From Desulfobulbaceae bacterium (GTDB lineage: Bacteria > Bacteroidota > Ignavibacteria > Kapaibacteriales > UBA2268): a DNA stretch of 64,000 bases. Positions 1 through 8,734 of this stretch are shown here, one piece after another. The position numbers and the translations under genes are program-made. The notes under the pieces are model-generated. The model saw nothing but the letters and a program-made list of their open reading frames with translations. It made no database searches and was not told the origin of the DNA. The DNA is taken from the NCBI GenBank assembly GCA_018335795.1, contig JAGXRP010000032.1:46654-110653 (forward strand), in the 5' to 3' direction. Within the stretch, counting starts at the first letter, position 1. Every line of letters starts with the position of its first letter.

Positions 1-1
1 T

Positions 2-1939
2 GGAGCTGTGGGAATCAAATATTTAGTGGATTTGATATCCGGGATTGCCTTTGGGCATGGTGGAAATTTGATTGAAAGAATATCCAACACACCATGGTAT
101 ATGTTGCTTTTGATACCTACCATCGGTGGATTGATAGTTGGACCAATTACGCATTTCGTAGCGCCCGAAGCACGCGGTCACGGTGTACCGGAAGTGATGC
201 AAGCAATATTGACCAAAGGTGGTGTAATAAGACCTGTGGTAGCAATTGTCAAATCATTTACCGCGGCAGTTACAATAGGTACAGGAGGTTCGGTCGGGAA
301 AGAAGGACCAATTGTGCAAATTGGCGCTTCAATAGGCTCCACAATCGGACAATTTTTCAGAGTCCCATCTCGCAGAATGAAAACTTTAGTCGGATGTGGT
401 TCGGCTGCAGGTATTGCAGCAGTTTTCAATGTTCCTGTAGCAGGTGCTTTATTTGCGATTGAAGTCATTTTGCTTGATTTTTCGGTTAAGCAGTTTGCTC
501 CAATAGTCATATCATCAGTAATTGCAACTACAATTGCTCATGCTTTCGTTGGAAATTTTGCCGAATTTTATATCCCGCCTATTATCATGCACAGCAATAT
601 CGAGATACTTTACTATTTCGTGTTGGGTGCTTTATGTGGATTAGTTTCATATTTGATGATAAAAGTCTTATATTTTTCTGATGATTTTTTTGATGAAAAG
701 GTAAAAATACCGCCATATTTAAAACCTGCGATTGGTGGGTTCATAGTTGGTATAATTGGGATTTATTTCCCCCAAGTTATGGGTGTTGGAAACGATATGA
801 TAAATATCTCTATCAACAATCAAGCTATTTGGTACATTGCATTCGCTTTGGTTTTCCTGAAAATCATTGCTACATCTATCACTCTCGGTTCGGGTGGTTC
901 GGGTGGGACACTTTCTCCTGCTCTCTTTGTTGGTGCCGTACTCGGCGCATTTTTTGGATCGGTGATGAATTATATAGCACCCGAAACGACGGCACAGTCC
1001 GGCTCGTATGCCTTGGTTGCTATGGGTGGACTCATCGCAGGAACTGTACGAGCACCACTTACAGCAATTATTTTAGTTTTTGAATTGACAAAAGAGTCAT
1101 CTTCAATTTTACCTTTGATGATTGTTTGTACAATTAGCTTAATTTTATCATCAAAGCTTTCACGTGAGTCAATTTATACGTTACGTCTTGTGATGAACAA
1201 AATCCAAATCAAAAATTATGCTGAAACGAATGTAATGAAAACCATTCTCGCAAAGGATGTGTATTCGACTACATTTATCTCAATCCCCGAAAACTATACA
1301 TTCGAGCAGATCGTAAAAATTATGATGCAAGATGAGGTGCAGTCAATATCTGTGCATGATTTGAGCGGAAATTTTATGGGTATGATCTCAATCAATAACA
1401 TAAAAGATGCACTTTTTGACCACGAAAGTCTGAATTTTGTTATCATTGCCGGGGATATTGCCGACAAAAATGTCCAAAGAGTTGACTTGGATGAAAGCTG
1501 CATGAGTATAATTGACAAAATGGGCAAATGCAATCATGATATTTTGCCTGTAATGGATAATAAAAATTTAGACAAGCAAATCGGAATTATTTACAGACGC
1601 GAAATCAATGAATTATACTCTAGAGAAATTGAAAAAATTGAAATGACATCTGATTTGGCACAAAAAATCACAAAAATGAACGTAGAAAATGATGTCCAAT
1701 TCATCGAAGGGCACGTTATTGCCGAAATCAAAGTTCCTAGAAAATTCATTGGCAGAACTATCGGTGGTCTGAAAATCCGAAATGTTTATGATGTGGACAT
1801 AATATCAATCAAGACTGATACGGGAACAGAACAAAAAATTAAAGCTGTACCCAAAGCCGAATATGTCCTTACTTCCAACGATTACCTGATTATAGCAGGT
1901 GAAATCGAAAAAGTTAACAAGTTGAAAAACCTAATTTAA
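2..1939 (+). CDS. ClC-family chloride channel/transporter with CBS pair and TrkA-C-like tail (5' end cut off)
   Basis: Membrane chloride channel or Cl-/H+ exchanger. Counting from the first in-frame GTG at 8, the ClC signatures are GHGVPEV (57-63, replacing the usual GSGIP), GKEGP (97-101, with the gating glutamate at 99) and the Gly-rich GSGGSGGTLSP (294-304). Many hydrophobic helices fill residues 1-395. Two CBS domains follow (about 410-545), then about 80 residues resembling the RCK/TrkA C-terminal ligand-binding domain. CBS and TrkA-C modules usually sense nucleotides or other small ligands. The frame is open to the window edge and the first ClC helix is missing, so the real start lies upstream. 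Its stop abuts the convergent beta-lactamase gene with no gap. Chloride channel versus exchanger cannot be decided here. Confidence 0.9.
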   Translation, partial: GAVGIKYLVDLISGIAFGHGGNLIERISNTPWYMLLLIPTIGGLIVGPITHFVAPEARGHGVPEVMQAILTKGGVIRPVVAIVKSFTAAVTIGTGGSVGKEGPIVQIGASIGSTIGQFFRVPSRRMKTLVGCGSAAGIAAVFNVPVAGALFAIEVILLDFSVKQFAPIVISSVIATTIAHAFVGNFAEFYIPPIIMHSNIEILYYFVLGALCGLVSYLMIKVLYFSDDFFDEKVKIPPYLKPAIGGFIVGIIGIYFPQVMGVGNDMINISINNQAIWYIAFALVFLKIIATSITLGSGGSGGTLSPALFVGAVLGAFFGSVMNYIAPETTAQSGSYALVAMGGLIAGTVRAPLTAIILVFELTKESSSILPLMIVCTISLILSSKLSRESIYTLRLVMNKIQIKNYAETNVMKTILAKDVYSTTFISIPENYTFEQIVKIMMQDEVQSISVHDLSGNFMGMISINNIKDALFDHESLNFVIIAGDIADKNVQRVDLDESCMSIIDKMGKCNHDILPVMDNKNLDKQIGIIYRREINELYSREIEKIEMTSDLAQKITKMNVENDVQFIEGHVIAEIKVPRKFIGRTIGGLKIRNVYDVDIISIKTDTGTEQKIKAVPKAEYVLTSNDYLIIAGEIEKVNKLKNLI

Positions 1940-2728
1940 CTATTTCAAAATATTCAGTTCACGCAAAAACTTATATGTGAGCTCGATTCTATCACGCATA
2001 AATTGACTGTCCAGACTATCTCGAACAGAAATATTCAAAGCGAAAATCTTAGCGTTATCTTTGGTTTCGACCCAACCGACAAACCAACCAACATTATCCG
2101 CGATAGAGGCTCCGGTTTTGCCTCGAATAGTATAATTTCCGTCTTGGTTGTACATCATCATATCCTTGACTATACCAACGGTCCGCGGGGAGAAAGGCAA
2201 TTCATTTTTATAAAGTTTAGTCAAGAACTTAACTTGCTCGTCTGCACTAATTTTAAGGCTACCGTCAAGCCAAAACTCGTCAATCTTGCTTGCTCTGACC
2301 ATAGTGCCGTAATCAGTCAAAGTGTCGAGCCAAATTTTCATAGTACTGTCACCAATTCGATTAGCGATGTCTTTATAGTACCATACAACAGAATATTTGA
2401 ATGCAGATGCCAAGTCGTGGTCGCGATTCCAATCCGGAATCGGTTTTTCTATACCATTATATCGAATTGTGTCTTTATCTGATTGAACAGCTTTTGTTTC
2501 GAGCGCAATCAGTGAATTTGGAATTTTAAAAGTCGAAGCCGGGGAAAATCTCTCAAAGCATCTTTCACGATTGACATATGTTGTCATATCCGTTTTGATA
2601 TCATAGACCATAAAGCAACCACTATAAGCTGCTGTATCGAATATATGAATCAAATCATTTCGATATTCTTCTTTGCTCGAGCATGAGCAAATCGCCATTA
2701 TAATGACAAGATATTTCAAATATTGCAC
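1940..2728 (-). CDS. class D (OXA-type) beta-lactamase, probable lipoprotein
   Basis: Serine beta-lactamase that would hydrolyse penicillin-type antibiotics in the periplasm. Class D motifs are in order: STFK (acylated Ser and carbamylated Lys), SVV about 48 residues later, FWLDGSLKISA (matching the OXA-10 region that carries the active-site Trp), KTG, and WFVGW. The third class D motif reads YGT rather than YGN. The frame opens at an ATG at 2794. I prefer the GTG at 2728 because AGGAA sits just upstream and it gives a clean lipoprotein signal ending ICSC, with a 262-residue product of usual OXA length. The start remains uncertain. No BlaR-like membrane region is present, so a sensor is unlikely. 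It diverges from the FKBP gene, and no mobile element is visible nearby. Confidence 0.85.
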   Translation of the reverse strand: MQYLKYLVIIMAICSCSSKEEYRNDLIHIFDTAAYSGCFMVYDIKTDMTTYVNRERCFERFSPASTFKIPNSLIALETKAVQSDKDTIRYNGIEKPIPDWNRDHDLASAFKYSVVWYYKDIANRIGDSTMKIWLDTLTDYGTMVRASKIDEFWLDGSLKISADEQVKFLTKLYKNELPFSPRTVGIVKDMMMYNQDGNYTIRGKTGASIADNVGWFVGWVETKDNAKIFALNISVRDSLDSQFMRDRIELTYKFLRELNILK

Positions 2729-2847
2729 AAAATTCCTAAAAAAATTGAATTCATTTTTAACTTTTTTTAAAAATAATATAATAAAATGAAACATATCTTA
2801 TCTTTAGTTGTTATAATGATAACTTTTAAACAAAAACGGAGAAAAAA

Positions 2848-3747
2848 ATGAAATTTTTACTTAAAACACTTGCATTGGGATTTTTGGTGTTCGTTTTTTA
2901 CGCCTGCGAACAAGACAAAAAACCTGTTGCTTTAGAACCTATGAACCAAAATTTGCCAAAGGCTGATTCATTAGTTGACCAATTCAGCTATGTTCAAGGT
3001 TATGAATTTGGATTTTACCAAAGTTTTGATTCTATTGTATTAAATTTTGATTATTTCATGCAAGGTTACTGGGATGCATTTAATAAGAAAGACGCGATGT
3101 TTAATAAAGACTCAATTGAATTTATCAAACAATCATGGATGCAGAAAATACAGGAGCTTCGAGACCTTAAACTTGAAGAAAGTCGAAAAAAAATGGAAGA
3201 AGTTGGGAAAGTTGTCCTTGAAAGAGACCAAAAATTCATGTTGGATATTAGACAAAAAGAAGGCATGATTACGAGACCGAGTGGTTTAGTTTATAAAATC
3301 ATCCAACAAGGTAAAGGTCCGGTACCGACCAACGAAGATTTTGTCAAAATGCACTTTGTGCAGAAATTGACTGATGGCAAAGTTATAGACAGTACTTACA
3401 AAGGAGATGCTTTTAATTTGCCTGTTCAGGCTGTATATGCGGGTTGGAATGAAGCATTGAGAATGATGCCTGTTGGTTCTATTTGGGAACTTTACATACC
3501 GCCACATTTAGCATTTCGTGACGTTGGTTTTGGAGATTTGATTCCTCCACATTCAGCTATAATTTTGAGAATTGAACTTATAAGCATACTTGAGGGTGAA
3601 GATTTGCAAAGAGCTATTCAAGAGTACATGCAATTGACTAATCCCGGTGGACAGGGCGGTGGTCCCGGTGGACAGGGCGGTGGTCCCGGTGGTCCGGGCG
3701 GTGGTCCCGGTGGTCCGGGCGGACCTCCTCAAGGTGGAAGAAGATAA
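2848..3747 (+). CDS. FKBP-type peptidyl-prolyl isomerase lipoprotein with Gly/Pro-rich tail
   Basis: Prolyl isomerase/chaperone of the Mip/FkpA kind. A signal peptide ends in a lipobox-like YAC (Cys20), predicting a lipid anchor. Residues about 45-140 form the helical dimerisation-type region, and about 145-250 the FKBP domain (VKMHFVQKLTDGKVIDSTYKG, LRMMPVGSIWELYIPP). The last 30 or so residues are a Gly/Pro/Gln tail of PGGQGGG-like heptads encoded by a 21-bp tandem repeat. The start is supported by GGAG about seven bases upstream of the ATG. A stem-loop terminator follows. The tail is not part of the usual FKBP family and its role is unknown. Confidence 0.9.
   Translation: MKFLLKTLALGFLVFVFYACEQDKKPVALEPMNQNLPKADSLVDQFSYVQGYEFGFYQSFDSIVLNFDYFMQGYWDAFNKKDAMFNKDSIEFIKQSWMQKIQELRDLKLEESRKKMEEVGKVVLERDQKFMLDIRQKEGMITRPSGLVYKIIQQGKGPVPTNEDFVKMHFVQKLTDGKVIDSTYKGDAFNLPVQAVYAGWNEALRMMPVGSIWELYIPPHLAFRDVGFGDLIPPHSAIILRIELISILEGEDLQRAIQEYMQLTNPGGQGGGPGGQGGGPGGPGGGPGGPGGPPQGGRR
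3643..3723 (+). repeat. 21-bp tandem repeat inside the FKBP gene, about 3.9 copies
   Basis: Four consecutive units start at 3643, 3664, 3685 and 3706. The first two are identical, the third differs by two substitutions (GGACAG becomes GGTCCG), and the fourth is cut short by three bases. Each unit encodes PGGQGGG or PGGPGGG. The stretch is strikingly GC-rich against AT-rich surroundings and could change copy number by slippage without shifting the frame. Confidence 0.9.
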
Positions 3748-3768
3748 TAGGAAATTATATGATAATAG

Positions 3769-3798
3769 AGAGGTTGCCTAATATGGCAGCCTCTTTTT
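3769..3798 (+). terminator. rho-independent terminator after the FKBP gene
   Basis: Inverted repeat AGAGGTTGCC / GGCAGCCTCT (3769-3778 and 3785-3794, one G-T pair) with a six-base loop, followed by a run of T. It sits 21 bases after the stop codon. Confidence 0.85.
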
Positions 3799-3804
3799 AT
3801 TAAT

Positions 3805-4578
3805 TTAATGATTCTTTCTTTTCGAAGAAATCTTCTTTTCGTACAACATTGCATACTTCAGAAATGTTCCCATCATACTACTGAAAGACGCAACCAGACC
3901 AAGCTTACCGTCCATGAATGCTCCATGCCGAATGTACATATTGCAAAAAGCAAATATGGGATTGGCAATCAAATTGAAAAATGAAACTGTTCTGCCTTTC
4001 TCAAAATAATTTTCAGCAGATAATCGGGCATATTCGACAGTTTTATGGAAGTGCGTTTTCATCGAATCATACGAATAATGCAGCATTTCGCCTTGCATTA
4101 CGGCAGTTTTGCCCTCAATGCTTAGATTTTCATGAACAAAATCGCCCATCCATTTTGGGTTTGAATTTCGGCGAACTAAACGTAATTTTTTATCCGGTTG
4201 CCAAGCGTATTCCATAATCTTACCGCAATACACAGAGCGACGATTGATAAAATATCCATTAATGTCCTGTCGCAAACAAATGTTACCGGCAATTTCAAAA
4301 CGTAACTCGGGAGTAAGCACTTCGTCGCAATCTAAAAAAAGCACCCAATCTTTTGTACATTTCGATAAAGCTGAATTTTTTTGTTCAGCAAATCCTTTCC
4401 AATCCTCGATGAATACTTTTGCTCCGCAACTTTCGGCAATTGCGATTGTATTATCAGTCGAACCGCTGTCCACAATAATAATTTCCGAACAAAGCCCTGA
4501 GACGCTCTCTAAAGTCCGAAGAATTCGATTTTCTTCGTTGAATGAAATTAAGGCAACTGATATTTGGCAACTGTTCAT
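3805..4578 (-). CDS. family 2 glycosyltransferase, WaaE/KdtX-like (LPS core)
   Basis: Cytoplasmic GT-A fold sugar transferase. The N-terminus has the GT2 opening (VALISFNEENRI), the nucleotide-binding VDSGSTDNT, and the metal-binding region LFLDCDEVL near residue 90. The rest follows the pattern of WaaE/KdtX-type lipopolysaccharide core glucosyltransferases, including the C-terminal GKLGLVASF stretch. It is divergent from an ADP-heptose-transferase-like gene, which supports a role in lipopolysaccharide core or surface glycan assembly. Donor and acceptor cannot be read from the sequence. Confidence 0.85.
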   Translation of the reverse strand: MNSCQISVALISFNEENRILRTLESVSGLCSEIIIVDSGSTDNTIAIAESCGAKVFIEDWKGFAEQKNSALSKCTKDWVLFLDCDEVLTPELRFEIAGNICLRQDINGYFINRRSVYCGKIMEYAWQPDKKLRLVRRNSNPKWMGDFVHENLSIEGKTAVMQGEMLHYSYDSMKTHFHKTVEYARLSAENYFEKGRTVSFFNLIANPIFAFCNMYIRHGAFMDGKLGLVASFSSMMGTFLKYAMLYEKKISSKRKNH

Positions 4579-4638
4579 TATCTTAGCAGATTATTTTTTA
4601 TCAAATTCTTAAACAAATATAAAGCCAAAATACAAAAT

Positions 4639-5640
4639 ATGACTGACATAATGAAGTTTGAAAATGCTCAAAATATTGCGGTAGTCAGAACTGATAAACT
4701 TGGCGACATGGTGCTCACATTACCTTTGGTGAAGGCGATTAAGTCAAATTTCCCTGATAAGACTGTATCAGTCATAGCCCAAAGCTATTGTAAACCATTG
4801 TTAAAGAATTCGGAATACTTTGATAAATGCTACTTTATTGATGAATTCAACAAAGGGTTGAAAGATATTTTCAAAATCGAGAAATTTGATGTTGCATTTT
4901 TCCCGAGACCGGTTTTTGATGAAGCGCTTGCAGCATTTACAAGCGGTATCAAACTTAGAATCGGTTCTGCATATCGTGCCTATTCGATTTTATTCAACCA
5001 CAAAGTCCGTGACCATCGCAAAGTATCGCTATTTCACGAGGCTGAATATAATGTGAGAATGTTAGAATCTATTACGGGAGCTAAATATTCAACGGAGCTA
5101 ATCAGACCGTTCATAGATGAAATCGGTCTTCAAAAAATGCGGAGTTTGCTGAATAATGCTGAAGATAAAATAAAAATCATCATACATCCCGGCAGTGGCG
5201 GTTCAGCACGAGATTTGCCGATTGAAAAATTAATAGACGGGTTAAAAGCGTTCGCTAATGACAGCAAATTCCAATTTATAATAACGGGGATTGCTTCTGA
5301 AAGCAAGATTTGCGATGATTTGCATCAACACTTAGCCCAATCGCTAAATTTTTGCGGTCAATTGAATTTAAATGAGATGATAGCACTCATCGAATTGAGC
5401 GACGGAATGATAGCAAATTCTACAGGAGTACTGCATATTGCAGCATCGCTCAGTAAGCAAGTAATCGGCTTTTATCCAAATTCGCCGCATATAAGCCAAA
5501 AGAGATGGGGACCTTACGGAACTGACTCAATAATAATCAATCCACCTATGAACGAGAATATGCGCATTTCTGACGATATGAATAAAATTGACTGCAATGA
5601 TATTACCAAGGCTGTAATTAAGCTTTTCGTGAAAGATTAA
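4639..5640 (+). CDS. family 9 glycosyltransferase (ADP-heptose:LPS heptosyltransferase-like)
   Basis: GT-B fold enzyme that normally adds heptose to the inner core of lipopolysaccharide. The N-terminal signature VVRTDKLGDMVLTLPLVKAI and the C-terminal stretch IIHPGSGGSARDLP ... GMIANSTGVLHIAASLSK are characteristic. The frame extends upstream to 4564, but that would overlap the divergent glycosyltransferase and add unrelated residues. ATG 4639 (MTDIMKF) or ATG 4651 (MKFENAQ) fits the family. The stop overlaps by four bases the stop of the convergent gene at 5637. Confidence 0.88.
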   Translation: MTDIMKFENAQNIAVVRTDKLGDMVLTLPLVKAIKSNFPDKTVSVIAQSYCKPLLKNSEYFDKCYFIDEFNKGLKDIFKIEKFDVAFFPRPVFDEALAAFTSGIKLRIGSAYRAYSILFNHKVRDHRKVSLFHEAEYNVRMLESITGAKYSTELIRPFIDEIGLQKMRSLLNNAEDKIKIIIHPGSGGSARDLPIEKLIDGLKAFANDSKFQFIITGIASESKICDDLHQHLAQSLNFCGQLNLNEMIALIELSDGMIANSTGVLHIAASLSKQVIGFYPNSPHISQKRWGPYGTDSIIINPPMNENMRISDDMNKIDCNDITKAVIKLFVKD

Positions 5641-6536
5641 AATGGTGTCCATGCAAACGATGCAACAGGGAAAATATAAGGTACCGAAAAAACTGCAAGC
5701 CCGAAATCTGCTGAAAACGAAGTATTTTGCAATCTAACACCAGCCATGATTGCAGTATTGGTCACGTTCGAAATATTGATATTCCAAAGTTCGCCGATAA
5801 AATAAAGTCCGTGACGCCGTGAAAACTTAGTTTTAATGCCAACACCGATTCCAAAAGCACCATCTTCGTAAATGAAATCTACAATTTCCATTCCAAAACG
5901 AGCTGTATAGAAGTCTTTATTTCCGGTCTTGAGGAAAATAATTCCGTTAATATCAGTCCTTTCACCTGTGAAATTGATTGAAGTGTAAACGTGATTAAGG
6001 TTGTTTCGGTTATTGACAAAAGTTAGATTGCCACCAAGTGCCAATGACATTCCCCCGGGAGCATTTTCCCAATACATTCTCACCAAAGTCGCTTTGGCGT
6101 TAATTATCGAAATCTGGTCATGCGACAGTACAGTTGGCAAAAAACTCCTGCCCACTGTAAATGAAAAAAAATCCATCACACCGAACCCGGCGTAAAACAA
6201 ACCGAGTTCGTAATTGGCAATGAAATGGTCTCGCCCAATCGCATCGCCTGTAGGCATTATAAATATACGATTTTTTGTCCTATCAGCAGTAACTTTCGGG
6301 TAAATTTCGGAAATTTCCTTGTAATAAATCACGGGCGAACCTAAAAATGTTTTGAGTTGGATTCCTCCACCATTTTCCGTTTCATCTAAAACATCAATAA
6401 TAATACCCGTTAGCATATCACCGTTCTTAAGACGAACGACATATTCCAAAGAATCGGGATCGGAGACTTGATTTGCAAATAACTCGCCAACCATCGTAAA
6501 GAAAAAAATGATTGATAAGAAGAAAATTGATTTCAT
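5637..6536 (-). CDS. unrecognised secreted protein, probably an outer-membrane barrel
   Basis: I do not recognise a named family. The first 21 residues form a clear signal peptide ending LFA-NQ. Residues about 30-85 (VRLKNGDMLTGIIIDV ... GSPVIYYKEISEIYP) look like the small SH3-like module that often precedes Bacteroidota outer-membrane proteins. The remainder is made of alternating, aromatic- and Gly-rich strands ending in Phe (SFAWTPF), as in porin-like beta barrels. It lies 16 bases downstream of rlmN on the same strand and may be co-transcribed with it. Confidence 0.7.
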   Translation of the reverse strand: MKSIFFLSIIFFFTMVGELFANQVSDPDSLEYVVRLKNGDMLTGIIIDVLDETENGGGIQLKTFLGSPVIYYKEISEIYPKVTADRTKNRIFIMPTGDAIGRDHFIANYELGLFYAGFGVMDFFSFTVGRSFLPTVLSHDQISIINAKATLVRMYWENAPGGMSLALGGNLTFVNNRNNLNHVYTSINFTGERTDINGIIFLKTGNKDFYTARFGMEIVDFIYEDGAFGIGVGIKTKFSRRHGLYFIGELWNINISNVTNTAIMAGVRLQNTSFSADFGLAVFSVPYIFPVASFAWTPF

Positions 6537-6552
6537 GAATTTATCTCTATTG

Positions 6553-7605
6553 TTATGATAATGCTAATTGTCCGCAAGCAGCTTCAATATCTTGCCCGAA
6601 AGTATCACGAATAGTAACCCGGCCACCGTTTTGCCTAATGATATCGCCAAATTCTAAAATCAAATTTTTAGGAGTTGGTTTAAGTTCTTTCCCAAATCCC
6701 GAAGGCATTGCGAATGATATATCGTTGAATGGAATAATATTCACTCTCGATGGCACTCTTTTCAAAATCTTCGCAAGTCGCCGTGCATCAGCAGGTGTAT
6801 CGTTGAATCCCAAAAATGGGATATACTCGTAAGTTACGGGCATTTTTGTTTCGCGATAATATTCTTCGACCGCTGAAAGTAGTTCGCTAAGTTTAAGATT
6901 TTTTGCTAATGGGATAATTTTTCCGCGAGTTTCGTCTGTTGTAGCATGCAATGATAAAGCAAGTTTTACCGGACGAATCTCTTTATGTAGTTGTTTTATC
7001 CTATTAGTGATGCCGACAGTTGATAAAGTGATTTTTCGTCTTGATAAATTTAAACCCCATTCTGCAGTCATGATTTCCAAAGATTTTACAACGTTTTTGT
7101 AATTCAGCAGTGGCTCACCCATTCCCATGAATACGATGTTTGTAATTTCGCATCCAAGCTCCTTTTGAACCAACAAAATTTGGTCAATTATTTCAGCTGA
7201 GTCAAGGTTACGGAGCAAACCAAGTGTTCCTGTTGCACAGAAAGCACATTCTACGGGACAACCTGCCATAGATGAAATGCAAAGAGTAATGCGTTCCATT
7301 GTATCGAAATCGTCATCATACCAAGGCATATAGACAGCTTCAATGTGTTTGCCATCATGTAGCTCGAAAAGAAATTTCACCGAGCCATCAACTGATTTTC
7401 TAACTTTTGAGATTTTGATTGAAAACATCTCGAAAGTCTTAATCAACTTCTCTCTAAAAGCTTTTGGCAGCGTTTCGATTTGTGTAAAATCGCCGAGATT
7501 ATTCGTGTAAACTGCATTCAAAATTTGGGCAGCGCGATATTGCTCAACGCCCTGCTCCACACACCATGACTTTAATTCATCTAAATTATAATTTTTAAGG
7601 TACAA
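6553..7605 (-). CDS. rlmN: 23S rRNA (adenine-2503-C2)/tRNA methyltransferase RlmN
   Basis: Radical-SAM enzyme that methylates C2 of A2503 in 23S rRNA, and A37 of some tRNAs. The iron-sulfur motif CPVECAFC places Cys116, Cys120 and Cys123. The methyl-carrying C-terminal cysteine is Cys344 in AACGQL. GMGEPLLNY, LALSLHATTDETR and EYIPFLGFNDT are family signatures. At 350 residues the length is normal for the family. Upstream lies a 78-base gap to the dehydratase gene on the same strand. Confidence 0.97.
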   Translation of the reverse strand: MYLKNYNLDELKSWCVEQGVEQYRAAQILNAVYTNNLGDFTQIETLPKAFREKLIKTFEMFSIKISKVRKSVDGSVKFLFELHDGKHIEAVYMPWYDDDFDTMERITLCISSMAGCPVECAFCATGTLGLLRNLDSAEIIDQILLVQKELGCEITNIVFMGMGEPLLNYKNVVKSLEIMTAEWGLNLSRRKITLSTVGITNRIKQLHKEIRPVKLALSLHATTDETRGKIIPLAKNLKLSELLSAVEEYYRETKMPVTYEYIPFLGFNDTPADARRLAKILKRVPSRVNIIPFNDISFAMPSGFGKELKPTPKNLILEFGDIIRQNGGRVTIRDTFGQDIEAACGQLALS

Positions 7606-7683
7606 TGATTTTCTCGAAAATGACTAAAAAGTATTAAACGCTTTTAAGAGTGAATTTGTTGCATTACTCATTAGAATCTACAA

Positions 7684-8640
7684 TCAAAATGGTAATTTTG
7701 CCAAATCCACATTGCCGCCGGACAAAATACAGACAACTTTTTTCCCTTTGAAAAATTCCGAATTTGACAGTATTGCAGCTAAAGTTACAGCAGCAGAAGG
7801 TTCGACCACGATTTTCATTCTCTGCCAAATCAGTTTCATCGCTTCGATTATTACAATTTCCGAAACGCGAAAAATATCATCTGTATATTTGCTGATGATT
7901 GCAAAAGTCTTGTCGCCGAGTGAAGTCAATAATCCATCAGCGATAGTTTTGGGATTAACAGACGGAACAATGGCACCGGATTTGAAAGAACGATATGCAT
8001 CATCGGCGCCTTCTGGTTCGGCAGCATACACTTTAATGTTTGAAGCGATAGATTTCGCAGCCAATGAAGTCCCGCTAAGCAGACCACCACCACCGACAGG
8101 AGCTATTATGCAATCAATATCACCCATATCCTCTAATATTTCCAAAGTTGCAGTGCCTTGCCCGCAGATAACTTTATAATTATTATATGGGTGGATGAAT
8201 ATAGCGCCTGTTTCTTCTACCACTTGATTTAGGGTGTCTTCACGAGCTTGCAAAGTTGGCTCACAAAAAATTATTTTTCCGCCATATTCGCGAACGGCGT
8301 CCGATTTGACAATTGGGGAATTATTCGGCATAACGATGTAAGCAGGGATATTTCGGTGAGAAGCGGCTAAGGCTAATGCTTGTGCATGATTGCCGGAAGA
8401 ATGAGTGGCTACACCTTTTGCAGCATCTGATTGGCTCAATGACAATACTGCATTTGTTGCTCCACGAAATTTGAATGCACCTACTTTTTGGAAATTTTCG
8501 CATTTGAATGAGACTTCAGCACCTGTAATTCGGTTAATTGAGCTTGAATTTAGTATCGGAGTTCGAGTCACATGCCCTACAATTAATTTTTTTGCGTCTA
8601 TAATATCCGATAAAGTTATTTCTGAGATTTGTTCTTTCAT
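7684..8640 (-). CDS. PLP-dependent threonine dehydratase / serine racemase-like enzyme
   Basis: Fold-type II PLP enzyme that deaminates threonine or serine to a 2-oxo acid and ammonia, or racemises serine. The PLP lysine is Lys57 in KVGAFKFRGA. SSGNHAQALALAA contacts the substrate, GGGGLLSG binds the phosphate, and SGGNVDL is near the end. At 318 residues it lacks the C-terminal ACT regulatory domain of biosynthetic IlvA, so a catabolic dehydratase or racemase is more likely. Another threonine-using enzyme, a threonine dehydrogenase, is at 27452-28423. Confidence 0.88.
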   Translation of the reverse strand: MKEQISEITLSDIIDAKKLIVGHVTRTPILNSSSINRITGAEVSFKCENFQKVGAFKFRGATNAVLSLSQSDAAKGVATHSSGNHAQALALAASHRNIPAYIVMPNNSPIVKSDAVREYGGKIIFCEPTLQAREDTLNQVVEETGAIFIHPYNNYKVICGQGTATLEILEDMGDIDCIIAPVGGGGLLSGTSLAAKSIASNIKVYAAEPEGADDAYRSFKSGAIVPSVNPKTIADGLLTSLGDKTFAIISKYTDDIFRVSEIVIIEAMKLIWQRMKIVVEPSAAVTLAAILSNSEFFKGKKVVCILSGGNVDLAKLPF

Positions 8641-8734
8641 GATTTTATTCTTATTTTCATAATTGCAAAAATATTAAATTCTCATTAACTATTTGAGAAT
8701 GAATTGTATTTATAAATGATTTCGGAGAGCTGAC

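Noticed and set aside
1940..2794. BlaR/MecR-type sensor instead of beta-lactamase
   Set aside because: There is no multi-helix N-terminal part or protease domain, and no BlaI-like gene beside it.
3769..3798. Small RNA at the stem-loop after the FKBP gene
   Set aside because: The stem, loop and T-run are an ordinary terminator; no separate promoter is seen.
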